From JBJYIN01 sp046237015 (GTDB lineage Bacteria; Pseudomonadota; Gammaproteobacteria; Enterobacterales; Enterobacteriaceae): a stretch of DNA of 64,000 bases. Both the position numbers and the translations under genes were made by a program. Of the stretch, positions 32,570 through 41,703 are shown in pieces. The notes under the pieces were generated by a model that worked only from the letters and a program-made list of their open reading frames with translations, was not told where the DNA came from and did not search any database. How positions within the stretch are numbered: position 1 is the stretch's first letter; each line of letters opens with the position of its first letter. Location: contig NZ_JBJYIN010000003.1 of NCBI RefSeq assembly GCF_046237015.1, forward strand, positions 1 to 64,000, in the 5' to 3' direction.

Positions 32570-32723
32570 TGCTCAAAAATCAGCATTATCCACACGCTGA
32601 CAAAAATTCATTTTATCTGATAATCCATCCCTCTCGCATTGTATTCTGTAACTTTTACTATCCGCAAGGGAATTTGTTCTGCCATATGATTATTATGTGA
32701 TAAGCAGCAAATTAACTGCTAAT

Positions 32724-33590
32724 TTATTCTCCATCACCTTTCTCTTCTTTTTCCTGACCTTCAGTCCGTACCCGTTCAATATTAATAGTCAAAAACATGA
32801 GTTCTTCTTTCGTCAGCATATAATGGTACTGTTTATCGATATGAGTCTGAATTTTTTCAGCGCACCGATAAGACAATACGTATCTTTCTTTAACGACATC
32901 ATGTAAAGATTCATCATCGCTAAAAACCGTATTTTTCCCAATAAGTCGTTGCGCAAAGAATTTCAAATGTGTAACAAAACGATGATAGCTTAATGCTTGC
33001 TCATCATAATTCAGGTTTAACTGATATTTCACGACATTCAGTATTTCCTGCATAATTTTAGTAATTTGTAAAACTTCAGGCATTTCGCTATCAAGCTGAG
33101 CATTAACCAGATGCAACGCGATAAAACCCGCCTCATCTTCCGGTAAACGCACTCCCAACCGTTGTGCAATAATATCCAGCGCTTCCAAACCTACGCTAAA
33201 TTCTTTTGGATAGAGTCGTTTGATCTCCCACAGCAGAGCATTACGAATATCCACACCTTGCTTATGACGCTCAATCGCAAAATGACAGTGATCCGTCAAC
33301 GAAATATAAACACTGTTTTGCAATTTTCCCGGCAGGCGTTCTTTAGCCAACAAAATTATCTTGTCTGCCGTGGTGATTACATCCATGGGGATTTCTGTTA
33401 GCAGTTCCGTCAAACGCGATGTCAGCTCCCCGCTTTTCATAACAAACACACGTTCAATCAGTGTTTCATCTAGCAGATCGCCAGAGTGCTTTTTGAAACC
33501 CAACCCCCGTCCCATGACAACCGACTCATTATTGTTTTCGTCAATCACCGTGACGACATTATTGTTGAGTATCTTGGCAATCTTCATCAT
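32724..33590 (-). CDS. bglG: BglG-family transcriptional antiterminator
   Basis: RNA-binding antiterminator of 288 residues: N-terminal CAT domain (KIAKILNNNVVTVIDENNNE, then VVMGRGLGFKKHSGD). Two PRD domains follow with conserved histidines (SLTDHCHFAIERHKQG in PRD1, FIALHLVNAQ, and YHRFVTHLKFFAQR in PRD2). The dimer binds RAT elements, two of which flank this gene. It is controlled by PTS phosphorylation through BglF and HPr. First gene of bglGFBH. It may also act on the RAT-like element of the anSME leader. Confidence 0.92.
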   Translation of the reverse strand: MMKIAKILNNNVVTVIDENNNESVVMGRGLGFKKHSGDLLDETLIERVFVMKSGELTSRLTELLTEIPMDVITTADKIILLAKERLPGKLQNSVYISLTDHCHFAIERHKQGVDIRNALLWEIKRLYPKEFSVGLEALDIIAQRLGVRLPEDEAGFIALHLVNAQLDSEMPEVLQITKIMQEILNVVKYQLNLNYDEQALSYHRFVTHLKFFAQRLIGKNTVFSDDESLHDVVKERYVLSYRCAEKIQTHIDKQYHYMLTKEELMFLTINIERVRTEGQEKEEKGDGE

Positions 33591-33610
33591 TCAAACCCTG
33601 GAAACAAAAA

Positions 33611-33646
33611 AACCAGACACCCGTCTTATGAACGAATATCTGGTTT
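33611..33646 (-). terminator. bgl operon leader terminator
   Basis: On the minus strand AACCAGA...TCTGGTT followed by TTTTTGTTTC, about 20 bp before the bglG start. Its 5' arm overlaps the RAT at 33642-33670. Confidence 0.85.
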
Positions 33647-33670
33647 TGCCTGCTTGCGCAGTAACAATCC
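33642..33670 (-). promoter_or_regulatory. RAT site 1 in the bgl leader
   Basis: A 29-base element, GGATTGTTACTGCGCAAGCA followed by GGCAAAACC, identical to the RAT consensus in both arms. It sits between the presumed promoter and the leader terminator, giving autogenous control of bglG and the whole operon. Confidence 0.9.
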
Positions 33671-34256
33671 ACAATATTGGATAAGCTATCACTTGTTGTC
33701 ATCTTCTCAACCGCAATAGCGTAAAAACGTGATGCAGATCGATAGAAAAACATTTCTTTTACATCTTTATTCCTTTACTACAGAAATAAACCAAAAACCC
33801 ATGTTCTTGTTAATCTCATCGACACGGAAACGTCATGGTTATGTCGCATTTCCCTGTGCAGTTGCGCAACAAAGATAGGTAAAAATGACAAATCGTTCGT
33901 TTTTTTGCGCGAACACGGCAAAATATTCGCTTTGATGCCTTTTGCTACCTTGTTTCTCATCGCTTAATAACTATAATACAAAACGTCGTTTCAATTGAAT
34001 GGTTTCAGCTAACCAACGTGCCACTATCAATAACATTATTATCAACGGCATCGCCTACCCTAATCCCGCGATTGATACGCGATGTTTGGTTACGCTTTCA
34101 TCATCAGTTCGTCACCATCATCTATACTTACCTACTTACCGCTTTAAGAATTCGTCTCACACAGATTGTTTCCAAATGCATTCTTTCCGAAGACACGTTT
34201 CTCGCTGCCGTCGGATCCTCCATTTTTTATCCATCACAACTTGTAGAAACTAACGT
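33671..34256. other. divergent intergenic region between bglG and pykF
   Basis: Holds the leftward bgl promoter (about 33671-33720) and the rightward pykF promoter and leader. A half-conserved CRP-like site (CGTGATGCAGATCGAT, about 33728-33743) and the Cra-like site at 33995-34009 are the only operators I see. Several short open frames lie inside but none has a convincing start or coding look. Confidence 0.4.
33995..34009 (+). promoter_or_regulatory. candidate Cra (FruR) site upstream of pykF
   Basis: TTGAATGGTTTCAGC resembles the Cra consensus (GCTGAATCGATTCAGC), matching TGAAT and TTCAGC. It lies about 250 bp before the pykF ATG. pykF is a classical target of Cra repression in enterobacteria. 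Confidence 0.5.
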
Positions 34257-35669
34257 ATGAAAAAGACAAAGATTGTTTGTACCATCGGGCCAAAAACAGA
34301 ATCAGAAGAGATGCTGAGCAACATGCTGACCGCAGGCATGAATGTTATGCGTCTGAATTTCTCTCACGGGGATTATGCTGAACACGGTCAACGCATCAAA
34401 AACCTGCGTTCTGTTATGGCAAAAACGGGTAAGCAAGCTGCAATCCTGTTGGATACCAAAGGTCCAGAAATCCGCACGATGAAGCTGGAAAATGGTGCAG
34501 ATGTTTCTCTGACCGCTGGTCAAACCTTCACGTTCACCACCGATCAAAGCATTGTTGGTAATAAAGAACGCGTAGCGGTGACTTACGCAGGTTTCACTGA
34601 AGATCTGAGCGTTGGCAATACCGTTTTGGTTGATGATGGTTTAATCGGCATGCAAGTGACCGAGATTAAAGGCACCAATGTGGTCTGTAAGGTGCTGAAC
34701 AACGGCGATCTGGGCGAAAACAAAGGCGTGAATCTGCCAGGTGTTTCGATTCAGTTGCCTGCATTGGCTGAAAAAGACAAACGTGACCTGATCTTTGGTT
34801 GCGAGCAAGGCGTCGATTTTGTTGCGGCTTCATTTATCCGTAAACGTTCTGATGTTGAAGAAATTCGAGCCCACCTGAAGGCGCATGGCGGAGAACATAT
34901 TCAGATCATCTCCAAAATTGAGAACCAGGAAGGTTTGAATAATTTTGATGAAATTCTGGAAGCTTCTGACGGCATCATGGTTGCCCGTGGCGACCTGGGC
35001 GTTGAAATCCCAGTTGAAGAAGTGATTTTTGCGCAAAAAATGATGATCGAAAAATGTAATCTGGCTCGTAAAGTCGTTATCACTGCGACTCAGATGCTGG
35101 ATTCTATGATTAAAAACCCACGCCCTACCCGCGCAGAAGCAGGTGACGTAGCGAACGCCATTATTGATGGTACTGACGCAGTGATGTTGTCAGGCGAAAG
35201 CGCGAAAGGTAAATATCCGCTGGAATCTGTAACGATCATGGCGACAATCTGTCAGCGCACAGATATCGTGATGAAATCCCGTTTGGAAACGATCAAGAAT
35301 TCTAGCAAATTGCGCATTACCGAAGCCGTATGTCGTGGCGCAGTGGAAACCGCAGAAAAACTGGATTCTCCGCTAATTGTCGTGGCAACCAGCGGGGGCA
35401 AATCAGCAAAATCTATCCGTAAATATTTCCCACACGCACGGATTCTGGCGCTGACCACAAACGAAGTCACCGCACGTCAGTTGCTGCTGACCAAAGGCGT
35501 CGATACGTTGCTAGTGAAAGAAATTGCGTCAACGGATGATTTCTACCGCATCGGTAAAGAAGCGGCGTTAAACAGTGGCTATGCGCAAGAAGGCGATGTC
35601 GTTGTTATGGTATCAGGTGCATTAGTTTCCACCGGAACGACCAATACCGCATCTGTACATCGTCTTTAA
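34257..35669 (+). CDS. pykF: pyruvate kinase I
   Basis: Converts phosphoenolpyruvate and ADP to pyruvate and ATP, the last step of glycolysis. The 470-residue length is that of PykF. Landmarks are KKTKIVCTIGPKTESEEM at the start, IQIISKIENQEGLNNFDEIL with the catalytic Lys (about 220), and the signature DGIMVARGDLGVEIP (about 241-255). The C-terminal allosteric domain ends TGTTNTASVHRL. The type I enzyme is activated by fructose-1,6-bisphosphate. It is followed by a clear terminator and then lpp, as in other enterobacteria. Confidence 0.96.
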   Translation: MKKTKIVCTIGPKTESEEMLSNMLTAGMNVMRLNFSHGDYAEHGQRIKNLRSVMAKTGKQAAILLDTKGPEIRTMKLENGADVSLTAGQTFTFTTDQSIVGNKERVAVTYAGFTEDLSVGNTVLVDDGLIGMQVTEIKGTNVVCKVLNNGDLGENKGVNLPGVSIQLPALAEKDKRDLIFGCEQGVDFVAASFIRKRSDVEEIRAHLKAHGGEHIQIISKIENQEGLNNFDEILEASDGIMVARGDLGVEIPVEEVIFAQKMMIEKCNLARKVVITATQMLDSMIKNPRPTRAEAGDVANAIIDGTDAVMLSGESAKGKYPLESVTIMATICQRTDIVMKSRLETIKNSSKLRITEAVCRGAVETAEKLDSPLIVVATSGGKSAKSIRKYFPHARILALTTNEVTARQLLLTKGVDTLLVKEIASTDDFYRIGKEAALNSGYAQEGDVVVMVSGALVSTGTTNTASVHRL

Positions 35670-35730
35670 ACAAAGCATAGTCTTTAAACAAAAACATCGT
35701 CTCTAAACAAAATTTTGCGATGTACATATT

Positions 35731-35758
35731 AAAAAAGCGCCTTGAATGGCGCTTTTTT
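35731..35758 (+). terminator. pykF terminator
   Basis: AAAAAAGCGCC / GGCGCTTTTTT, an 11-pair stem with a six-base loop and T tail, 61 bp after the pykF stop. It is followed by an AT-rich lpp promoter region up to 36026. Confidence 0.85.
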
Positions 35759-35952
35759 ATATTCTGTTGTTATCAAACACCCGCCAGTAACCAAATTAAC
35801 GCCTTCAGTTAACACATAATTCTAATTGTCGAACACCTCAGACTTGTCCGATAAAAATAATGCTGTTTTCCTTACTTTTTTAATGATTTTGTAAAACTCG
35901 CTGTTTCTTTGAGCGAACGATCAAAATTAAGCATGTTCTCATCAAAAATTTA

Positions 35953-35982
35953 TTCTCATTAGAAAATAGTTTGTGTAATACT
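35953..35982 (+). promoter_or_regulatory. predicted lpp promoter
   Basis: TTCTCA (35953-35958) and TAATACT (35976-35982) are spaced 17 bp, and the latter is preceded by TGTG as an extended -10. The AT-rich upstream region fits the strong lpp promoter. Transcription would begin near 35990, giving a short leader with the ribosome binding site GAGGG before ATG at 36027. Confidence 0.55.
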
Positions 35983-36026
35983 TGTAACGCTACATGGAGA
36001 TTAACTCAATCTAGAGGGTATTAATA

Positions 36027-36263
36027 ATGAATCGTACTAAACTGGTACTGGGCGCGGTAATCCTGGGTTCTACTCTGCTTGCTGGTTGTTCAAGCAATGC
36101 TAAAATTGACCAACTGTCTTCTGACGTTCAGACTCTGAACGCTAAAGTTGATCAACTGAGCAACGACGTGAACGCAATCCGCTCTGACGTACAAGCTGCT
36201 AAAGACGACGCAGCTCGTGCTAACCAGCGTCTGGACAACCAAGTTCGTACTTACAAGAAGTAA
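36027..36263 (+). CDS. lpp: major outer-membrane (murein) lipoprotein Lpp
   Basis: Links the outer membrane to peptidoglycan. The 78-residue precursor has signal NRTKLVLGAVILGSTLLAGC with lipobox LAGC, and Ser after the lipid Cys. Seven-residue repeats follow (AKIDQLSSDVQTLNAKVDQL) that form the trimeric coiled coil. The C-terminal Y-K-K ends in the Lys that LD-transpeptidases attach to peptidoglycan. It is single-gene, with its own promoter and strong terminator. Confidence 0.98.
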   Translation: MNRTKLVLGAVILGSTLLAGCSSNAKIDQLSSDVQTLNAKVDQLSNDVNAIRSDVQAAKDDAARANQRLDNQVRTYKK

Positions 36264-36282
36264 TCGAACTGGTTAAGTAGTG

Positions 36283-36312
36283 AAAATGGCGCACAATGTG
36301 CGCCATTTTTTT
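36283..36312 (+). terminator. lpp terminator
   Basis: AAAATGGCGCAC / GTGCGCCATTTT, a 12-pair stem with a tight loop and eight Ts, starting about 20 bp after the lpp stop. Confidence 0.9.
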
Positions 36313-36439
36313 TGCCTATTTTCAACAAGTCACCATACCTGTCGAACATTTTCTTTTTAACTCATAGGATGCTTTCATCACACCCCATGAGCAAACTCAT
36401 TTAGCGCGTTAAGCGCGCCGCCAGTGAGTTTTTCCCGCG

Positions 36440-37462
36440 TTATTGAGTAGAGACACTGATTGCCGTAATGGGCGCAGCCTGACGCGTTTGAGCGTCATCC
36501 GCAACGGACTGCATCGGTACCTCATACGTTTTAATATCCTGTCCCATATTCACCAGAACAGGCATACCGGAACGGCGGGCAATAGCATCAGCCACGGCTT
36601 TTTCATCGGTTTCATCATCCTTAACGAATTTCTTGGCTTTGGCCGTCAACGCAATGGGCATCGTTTGCGGATCGTCTTTATCCGATTTAGATAACGGCTG
36701 GTGCACCTCGACATAGCGTTTACCATCGGGTTCAACCGAGGTTTTAATCGCATCATTAACGATCTGTACACGAGTGCCGACAGGAACGTTGTCGAACAAT
36801 GCCTTGATGTCATCAGGTCTTAAACGGATACAGCCGGAGCTCACACGCATGCCGATACCAAAATTAGCATTCGTGCCATGCAATAAATAAACCCCGCCGT
36901 GCGCTGCCAGGCGTAATGCATGTAACCCCATCGGATTATCGGGGCCTGCCGGTACAACGGCTGGCAACGTAATACCCTGTTCTTCAAGATAGTGCTTACG
37001 AATATTTGCGGTTGGCGTCCAGGTTGGGTTCTCCCGCTTATCCCTGATGGTGGTTGTCATCAACGGCGTATTGCGTCCCAACTGACCAATCCCGATAGGG
37101 TAAACAATCACAGTATTTTTACCCTTGGGGTAGTAATACAGGCGTAACTCGGCCAGGTTAACGACAATGCCTTCACGCGGAGTGTCAGGCAACAGCATTT
37201 GAGTTGGGATCGTGAGTGTCGAACCGGCTTTTGGCAGATAAGGGTCGGTTCCCGGATTTGCTTCCAACATGCCCAATAACCCAATTTTGAATTTAGCGGC
37301 GATGTCTTCCAACGGACGGCCATCGTCCGGGACGGTATACGAAATGTTTTCACCGATAAGACGGCTATTCGGAGGCGGTAATGGATACTCTGTTGCTCTG
37401 GCGATGCTGCTTGCCAGATAAGTGGCAAAGGCCATACCAAGTAAAGTTAACGCACGTTTCAT
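36440..37462 (-). CDS. ldtE: L,D-transpeptidase (LdtE/YnhG)
   Basis: Periplasmic enzyme that forms 3-3 crosslinks in peptidoglycan. The 340-residue protein has a signal peptide (KRALTLLGMAFATYLASSIA, cleavage near ARA). A LysM-like domain follows (YTVPDDGRPLEDIAAKFKIG, about 41-87), then the YkuD catalytic domain with HGTNANFGIGMRVSSGCIRL, in which His195 and Cys211 are catalytic. Placement between lpp and sufE matches ynhG/ldtE rather than the Lpp-anchoring paralogues. The C-terminal extension after about 260 is low complexity. Confidence 0.93.
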   Translation of the reverse strand: MKRALTLLGMAFATYLASSIARATEYPLPPPNSRLIGENISYTVPDDGRPLEDIAAKFKIGLLGMLEANPGTDPYLPKAGSTLTIPTQMLLPDTPREGIVVNLAELRLYYYPKGKNTVIVYPIGIGQLGRNTPLMTTTIRDKRENPTWTPTANIRKHYLEEQGITLPAVVPAGPDNPMGLHALRLAAHGGVYLLHGTNANFGIGMRVSSGCIRLRPDDIKALFDNVPVGTRVQIVNDAIKTSVEPDGKRYVEVHQPLSKSDKDDPQTMPIALTAKAKKFVKDDETDEKAVADAIARRSGMPVLVNMGQDIKTYEVPMQSVADDAQTRQAAPITAISVSTQ

Positions 37463-37874
37463 ACTTAGTCCCTACATCAAAACTCAAGTGTCGGTTGATA
37501 AACGAGGTCTGGAGAATTTAATTTCCAGTCACCCCTATTTAGCTATATTAGCAGTGTAAGAAAAAATTTATATTTTATTTAAAAATCAAAGTATTAATAT
37601 TCAATTCTTTACAAAACTACGGATAGGATAAATTTCATATTGTCATAAATCTATAGACACATTCTGAAATATTGGTGCGTAACATCTTGATGAAAAGCAA
37701 AAAGCGCCGGACACAATGTCATGGCGCTTTCTGGTAAAAATGTTCGTCAACTCGGTCAATGCGTTAACAATGGGTTGTCCGAATTATCCAGAACATCGTT
37801 TCAGGATAATATTATTGGCCTCTAGCATGATTGATATTATTCGAAATTTAACGCCTCGCCTTGTGAGATAAAAA
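37463..37874. other. 412-bp intergenic region between ldtE and sufE
   Basis: AT-rich near ldtE, where its promoter must lie. A stem AAAGCGCC / GGCGCTTT with a 14-base loop (37701-37730), followed on the minus strand by GCTTTTCATC, is the likely end of the suf operon transcript. Nothing else is recognised. Confidence 0.45.
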
Positions 37875-38291
37875 TTAAAGGTCGCTTGCCGCTCGAGCGC
37901 GGATGGCCCGTAGCATGGCCTCCAGTCCCTGTGAACGCGAGGGTGTTAAATGCTGATTCAGCGCTAACTCCTCAAAGAAAGGCCTCACATCCCGTTCGAC
38001 AATCTCTTGTACCGTCAGCCCCTGATAGAGACTAAATACTACGGCTATCAACCCTTTCACAATGGCGGCATCACTGTCGCCATACAACGTTACCCGACCT
38101 TGTTCATCGCGCTGCATAATTATCCAGACTTGACTTTGGCAACCGGCAATCAGGTTTTCAGGCTGACGCCAGGTTTCTGGCAACGGTTCGAGTCGGGCTC
38201 CCAGTTCAATAATATAAAGGTACTTTTCTTCCCAGTTGTGACAACGCGAAAAATTACGGACTAATTTCTGCGGTTCCGGCAGACTTGCCAT
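37875..38291 (-). CDS. sufE: cysteine desulfuration protein SufE
   Basis: Accepts persulfide from SufS and passes sulfur to the SufBCD scaffold. Starting at the ATG at 38291 (GGAGG upstream) it has 138 residues, the E. coli length; a start seven codons further out is less likely. Cys51 in IAGCQSQVWI is the sulfur acceptor. It is the last gene of sufABCDSE and follows sufS by 31 bp. Confidence 0.95.
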   Translation of the reverse strand: MASLPEPQKLVRNFSRCHNWEEKYLYIIELGARLEPLPETWRQPENLIAGCQSQVWIIMQRDEQGRVTLYGDSDAAIVKGLIAVVFSLYQGLTVQEIVERDVRPFFEELALNQHLTPSRSQGLEAMLRAIRARAASDL

Positions 38292-38322
38292 TTTTTCCTC
38301 CCCAGACAACAAAGCTCAAGGC

Positions 38323-39546
38323 TTAGTTGCCCAGTAATCGATGGATACGTTGCAACCCGGCAACCAGCCGGTCAATTTCTTCGCGTGTAGTATAAACGGC
38401 AAGCGAGGCGCGGCACATACTGGAAACCGCATAGTGATCCATCACTGGCATCGCACAATGGTGGCCGGTACGAATCGCAATACCGTACTGATCGAGGAAA
38501 CTACCCACATCATAAGCATGATGAGTCCCTAAATTGAACGCAATGACGCCATGACGATCCGCTGGGCCATATAGCGTCAAATCCGGGACCTGAACCAACG
38601 CCTCCAACGCATAATGCATCAGGGATGATTCATAGCGCTGAATGGCCTCACGCCCCAACGCCGTGACATAACTCAGCGCAGCCCCCAACCCCATAATCCC
38701 TGCGGTATTGGGCGATCCGGCTTCAAAGCGCCACGGTGAATCCGCATAGGTTGTTCCCGTCCGCAGGCTAACCTGACGAATCATCGCGCCTCCGCCTTCC
38801 CACGGCGGCATTGCCTCTAATAGCGCACGTTTGCCATACAGAACACCGATGCCAGAAGGACCATAAATCTTGTGCCCCGAGAAAACGAAGAAATCGCAGT
38901 CAAGATCCTGCACATCGATCGTCTGGTGCATAATCGATTGTGCACCATCAACCAGCACCACGGCACCAACGGTTTTCGCCTGTGCAATCATGGCCTTAAC
39001 CGGATTTAGCGTCCCCAGTACGTTGGAAATATGCGTTACCGCCAGCAAACGAGTCCGTTCATCAAGTAATTCGGGCAAACGAGACAAATCTAACGTTCCA
39101 TCCGCCGCCAACGGGATCACCCGAAGTTCAACACCTCGGGCTTCAGCCAGCATTTGCCAGGGAACGATATTGGCGTGATGTTCCATTTCCGTAATGATGA
39201 GATTATCACCCGCTTGCAGAAATGTTCGTCCATAGCTGTTAGCAACCAGATTGATCGCTTCTGTCGTTCCCCGAACAAAAACGATCTCTTCCGCCGACGC
39301 GGCATTAATAAAACTCGCCACTTGCTCACGCACCGCTTCCATCGCCGTGGTTGCCTGCGCGCTCAACGTATGAATGCCCCGATGTACCGCAGCGTATTCA
39401 TGTTGATAGAAGTCGGCCTCACGCTGAATCACCGCCTGGGGTTTCTGCGCGCTAGCCGCACTGTCCAGATAGGCTAACGGTTGCCCATTAACCTCTTTTG
39501 CTAATAATGGGAAATCGGCACGAACCTGCTCTATGGGATAGCTCAT
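38323..39546 (-). CDS. sufS: cysteine desulfurase SufS
   Basis: PLP enzyme that removes sulfur from cysteine for Fe-S cluster assembly. The 407-residue protein has the PLP-Lys motif FFVFSGHKIYGPSGIGVLYG (about 220-239) and the persulfide Cys in RTGHHCAMPVMDHY (about 364). The short active-site loop is that of group II (SufS) rather than IscS. Its ATG overlaps the sufD stop by four bases. Confidence 0.95.
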   Translation of the reverse strand: MSYPIEQVRADFPLLAKEVNGQPLAYLDSAASAQKPQAVIQREADFYQHEYAAVHRGIHTLSAQATTAMEAVREQVASFINAASAEEIVFVRGTTEAINLVANSYGRTFLQAGDNLIITEMEHHANIVPWQMLAEARGVELRVIPLAADGTLDLSRLPELLDERTRLLAVTHISNVLGTLNPVKAMIAQAKTVGAVVLVDGAQSIMHQTIDVQDLDCDFFVFSGHKIYGPSGIGVLYGKRALLEAMPPWEGGGAMIRQVSLRTGTTYADSPWRFEAGSPNTAGIMGLGAALSYVTALGREAIQRYESSLMHYALEALVQVPDLTLYGPADRHGVIAFNLGTHHAYDVGSFLDQYGIAIRTGHHCAMPVMDHYAVSSMCRASLAVYTTREEIDRLVAGLQRIHRLLGN

Positions 39547-40892
39547 AAGGTTGCCTTTTCTGATTCAGCCTGTGCGTTGGGCAAACGGTGCGCAATGCGG
39601 TTTAATATCACATTACGTAATGATTCATCCTCAATGGCTTCCGTCAACTCGGCGGCAAAAGCAAAGATAATCATCTGATGCGCATCCTGCTGCGTAATGC
39701 CACGAGAACGCAGGTAGAACAATTGTTCCTCATCCATGCGCCCTATCGTCGCACCGTGACTGCACTTCACATCATCCGCGTAGATTTCCAGCTGTGGCTT
39801 GGTATCAACCTCTGCCAGTCGCCCCAACAACAGATTGTTATTCGTCATTTGCCCATCGGTTTTCAGTGCATCGGGCGCAACTTTGATCATCCCGTTAAAT
39901 ACGGCTTTAGCACGATCGCTGACGATGGTTTTATGCAATTGACGGCTTTCCCCAAACCCCTTGTTATGCTCCAGATAAGTTCGGGTATCGCACACTTCAC
40001 TACCGATAGGCAGAATAAGGCTATTAATCACCAGATTCGTTCCTTCACCGTTCAGTTGTGCACTCGTGTTATTGCGGGTCAACCCCGCTCCAAGCAGAAA
40101 ACTGTGGCTACGAACCTGCGCATCACGCGACAACACCAGATCGTTATGCGAGAAGTGATAGCTGGCAGCCGCTTCAAAAGCCAGTTTATAGTGGCTCACG
40201 CGACTGTTTTCACCTGCGCTGATCGTCAGACGTGCGCCCGTGAAGTGCGCATGCTGGTTCAGACTGACGTAATGTTCAATGATCTGGGCACTGGCACCAC
40301 GTTCAACCTGCAAGTGATGGCGATGATGCACCGTATTCAGTGCTGAATCCTGGCTGCTACTGATATGTAACAGGTATAACGGCTTTTCGGCCTGCTGATT
40401 TGCTGCCAGACGGATCAATGTGCTTTGCGCCGCCAAACTTTCAGTCAGGTGTAAAAACACTTCCGACTGAACGGCTGACGGAAATTCGCCGTGTGTCCGT
40501 CCTGTTTTGATCTCGACCTGATACGGCCCCCACTGCGCGTCACTGAGCGATTCGCTGAAGACACCATCAATAAACACCAGCCGCCAGGCATCCACGGGCA
40601 GAACCCATTCATCAAGCGTATCGGGAACAACGTCAGATACCTGCTGGGCAACAAATTCATGGGCTAACAGGTTATCCAGCGGTGTATATTTCCAATGCTC
40701 GTGTTTACGATGCGGCAAACCGAGACGGACAACCTCCTGCCAGTGCCGGTAAGCCTCTGTTGAACCCTTTGCCGCTGTGCGTTCAAACAATTGCCCCCAC
40801 TGTTGCAGCGCTTTTTCTTGTTTCTGTTCAATGCCAGATTGGGCCGTTTTTTTACTGGTCACGGTTTTACTGTTCGTCGGTAAGCCAGCCAT
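39543..40892 (-). CDS. sufD: Fe-S cluster assembly protein SufD
   Basis: Scaffold subunit, partner of SufB in the SufBC2D complex. The 449-residue protein has the diagnostic RKHEHWKYTPLDNLLAHEFV near residue 58, a beta-helix core, and the C-terminal DDVKCSHGATIGRMDEEQLF with the conserved Cys and His. It starts M-A-G-L-P as in E. coli and overlaps sufC by 26 bp. It is somewhat longer than the E. coli protein (423) because of an N-terminal Lys/Gln-rich stretch. Confidence 0.94.
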   Translation of the reverse strand: MAGLPTNSKTVTSKKTAQSGIEQKQEKALQQWGQLFERTAAKGSTEAYRHWQEVVRLGLPHRKHEHWKYTPLDNLLAHEFVAQQVSDVVPDTLDEWVLPVDAWRLVFIDGVFSESLSDAQWGPYQVEIKTGRTHGEFPSAVQSEVFLHLTESLAAQSTLIRLAANQQAEKPLYLLHISSSQDSALNTVHHRHHLQVERGASAQIIEHYVSLNQHAHFTGARLTISAGENSRVSHYKLAFEAAASYHFSHNDLVLSRDAQVRSHSFLLGAGLTRNNTSAQLNGEGTNLVINSLILPIGSEVCDTRTYLEHNKGFGESRQLHKTIVSDRAKAVFNGMIKVAPDALKTDGQMTNNNLLLGRLAEVDTKPQLEIYADDVKCSHGATIGRMDEEQLFYLRSRGITQQDAHQMIIFAFAAELTEAIEDESLRNVILNRIAHRLPNAQAESEKATL

Positions 40893-41613
40893 AGCCTTGC
40901 TCCTCCAACTGTTTCACCAGCGAGAAATCGCCTGATTTCACAATGCGTCCCTGATAAAGAACGTGCACATGGTCTGGCTTGATGTAATCCAGAATGCGTT
41001 GGTAGTGCGTCACAATAATGAACGAACGTTGTTCATTACGTAGCGCATTCACACCGTTAGCCACGATTTTCAGTGCATCAATATCCAGACCGGAGTCGGT
41101 TTCATCAAGGATGCACAAATCCGGCTCCAGCGCGGACATTTGCAAAATATCATTCCGTTTTTTTTCACCGCCGGAGAAACCGACGTTAACAGAACGAGTC
41201 AGCAAATCCTCTGGCATTTTCAGCAGCTTGATTTTTTCTTCGATAAAATCGGCAAAATCAAAGCGATCCAAAGGCTCCAACTCACGATATTTACGTACGG
41301 CATTGACCGCCGTCTGTAAGAAAAACTGGTTACTCACGCCAGGGATCTCAACCGGATATTGAAACGCCATGAAAATACCTTCACCAGCACGATCTTCCGG
41401 GTCCAACTCCAGCAAATCTTTACCTTTGAAGCGGACTGAACCGTCAGTCACTTCATACTCTTCCCGGCCAGCCAGCGTGGCAGAAAGCGTACTTTTCCCA
41501 GAACCGTTTGGCCCCATGATGGCATGCACTTCTCCGGGCTTAACGTTGAGATTAAGTCCATTGATGATCGCTTTGCCTTCAACGCTGACGTGTAAATTTT
41601 CGATGCTTAACAT
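40867..41613 (-). CDS. sufC: Fe-S cluster assembly ATPase SufC
   Basis: Soluble ABC-type ATPase that drives the SufBCD complex. The 248-residue length is standard. It has Walker A GPNGSGKST (about 34-42), the signature NVGFSGGEKKRNDILQMSAL, and Walker B CILDETDSGLD. There is no membrane partner, as expected. It lies about 90 bp after sufB and overlaps sufD by 26 bp. Confidence 0.95.
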   Translation of the reverse strand: MLSIENLHVSVEGKAIINGLNLNVKPGEVHAIMGPNGSGKSTLSATLAGREEYEVTDGSVRFKGKDLLELDPEDRAGEGIFMAFQYPVEIPGVSNQFFLQTAVNAVRKYRELEPLDRFDFADFIEEKIKLLKMPEDLLTRSVNVGFSGGEKKRNDILQMSALEPDLCILDETDSGLDIDALKIVANGVNALRNEQRSFIIVTHYQRILDYIKPDHVHVLYQGRIVKSGDFSLVKQLEEQGYGWLTDEQ

Positions 41614-41703
41614 GCTCTATCCTTCCCGCGCCCTATGTTTGACGGCGCTAATTATTTTGCAACCGATGATTTCCCTGTTCAGAAAAGCCCCGGTAACCGC
41701 GAA

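Noticed and set aside
33728..33743. CRP site in the bgl promoter region
   Set aside because: CGTGATGCAGATCGAT fits one half of the consensus only; too weak to list as a feature, although CRP control of bgl is likely from E. coli.
33999..34260. Two overlapping open frames just before pykF
   Set aside because: They overlap each other in different frames and fall in the pykF promoter/leader region; composition looks random.
39678..40346. A 222-codon antisense frame inside sufD
   Set aside because: Mirror of sufD coding sequence; no start signal and no family resemblance.
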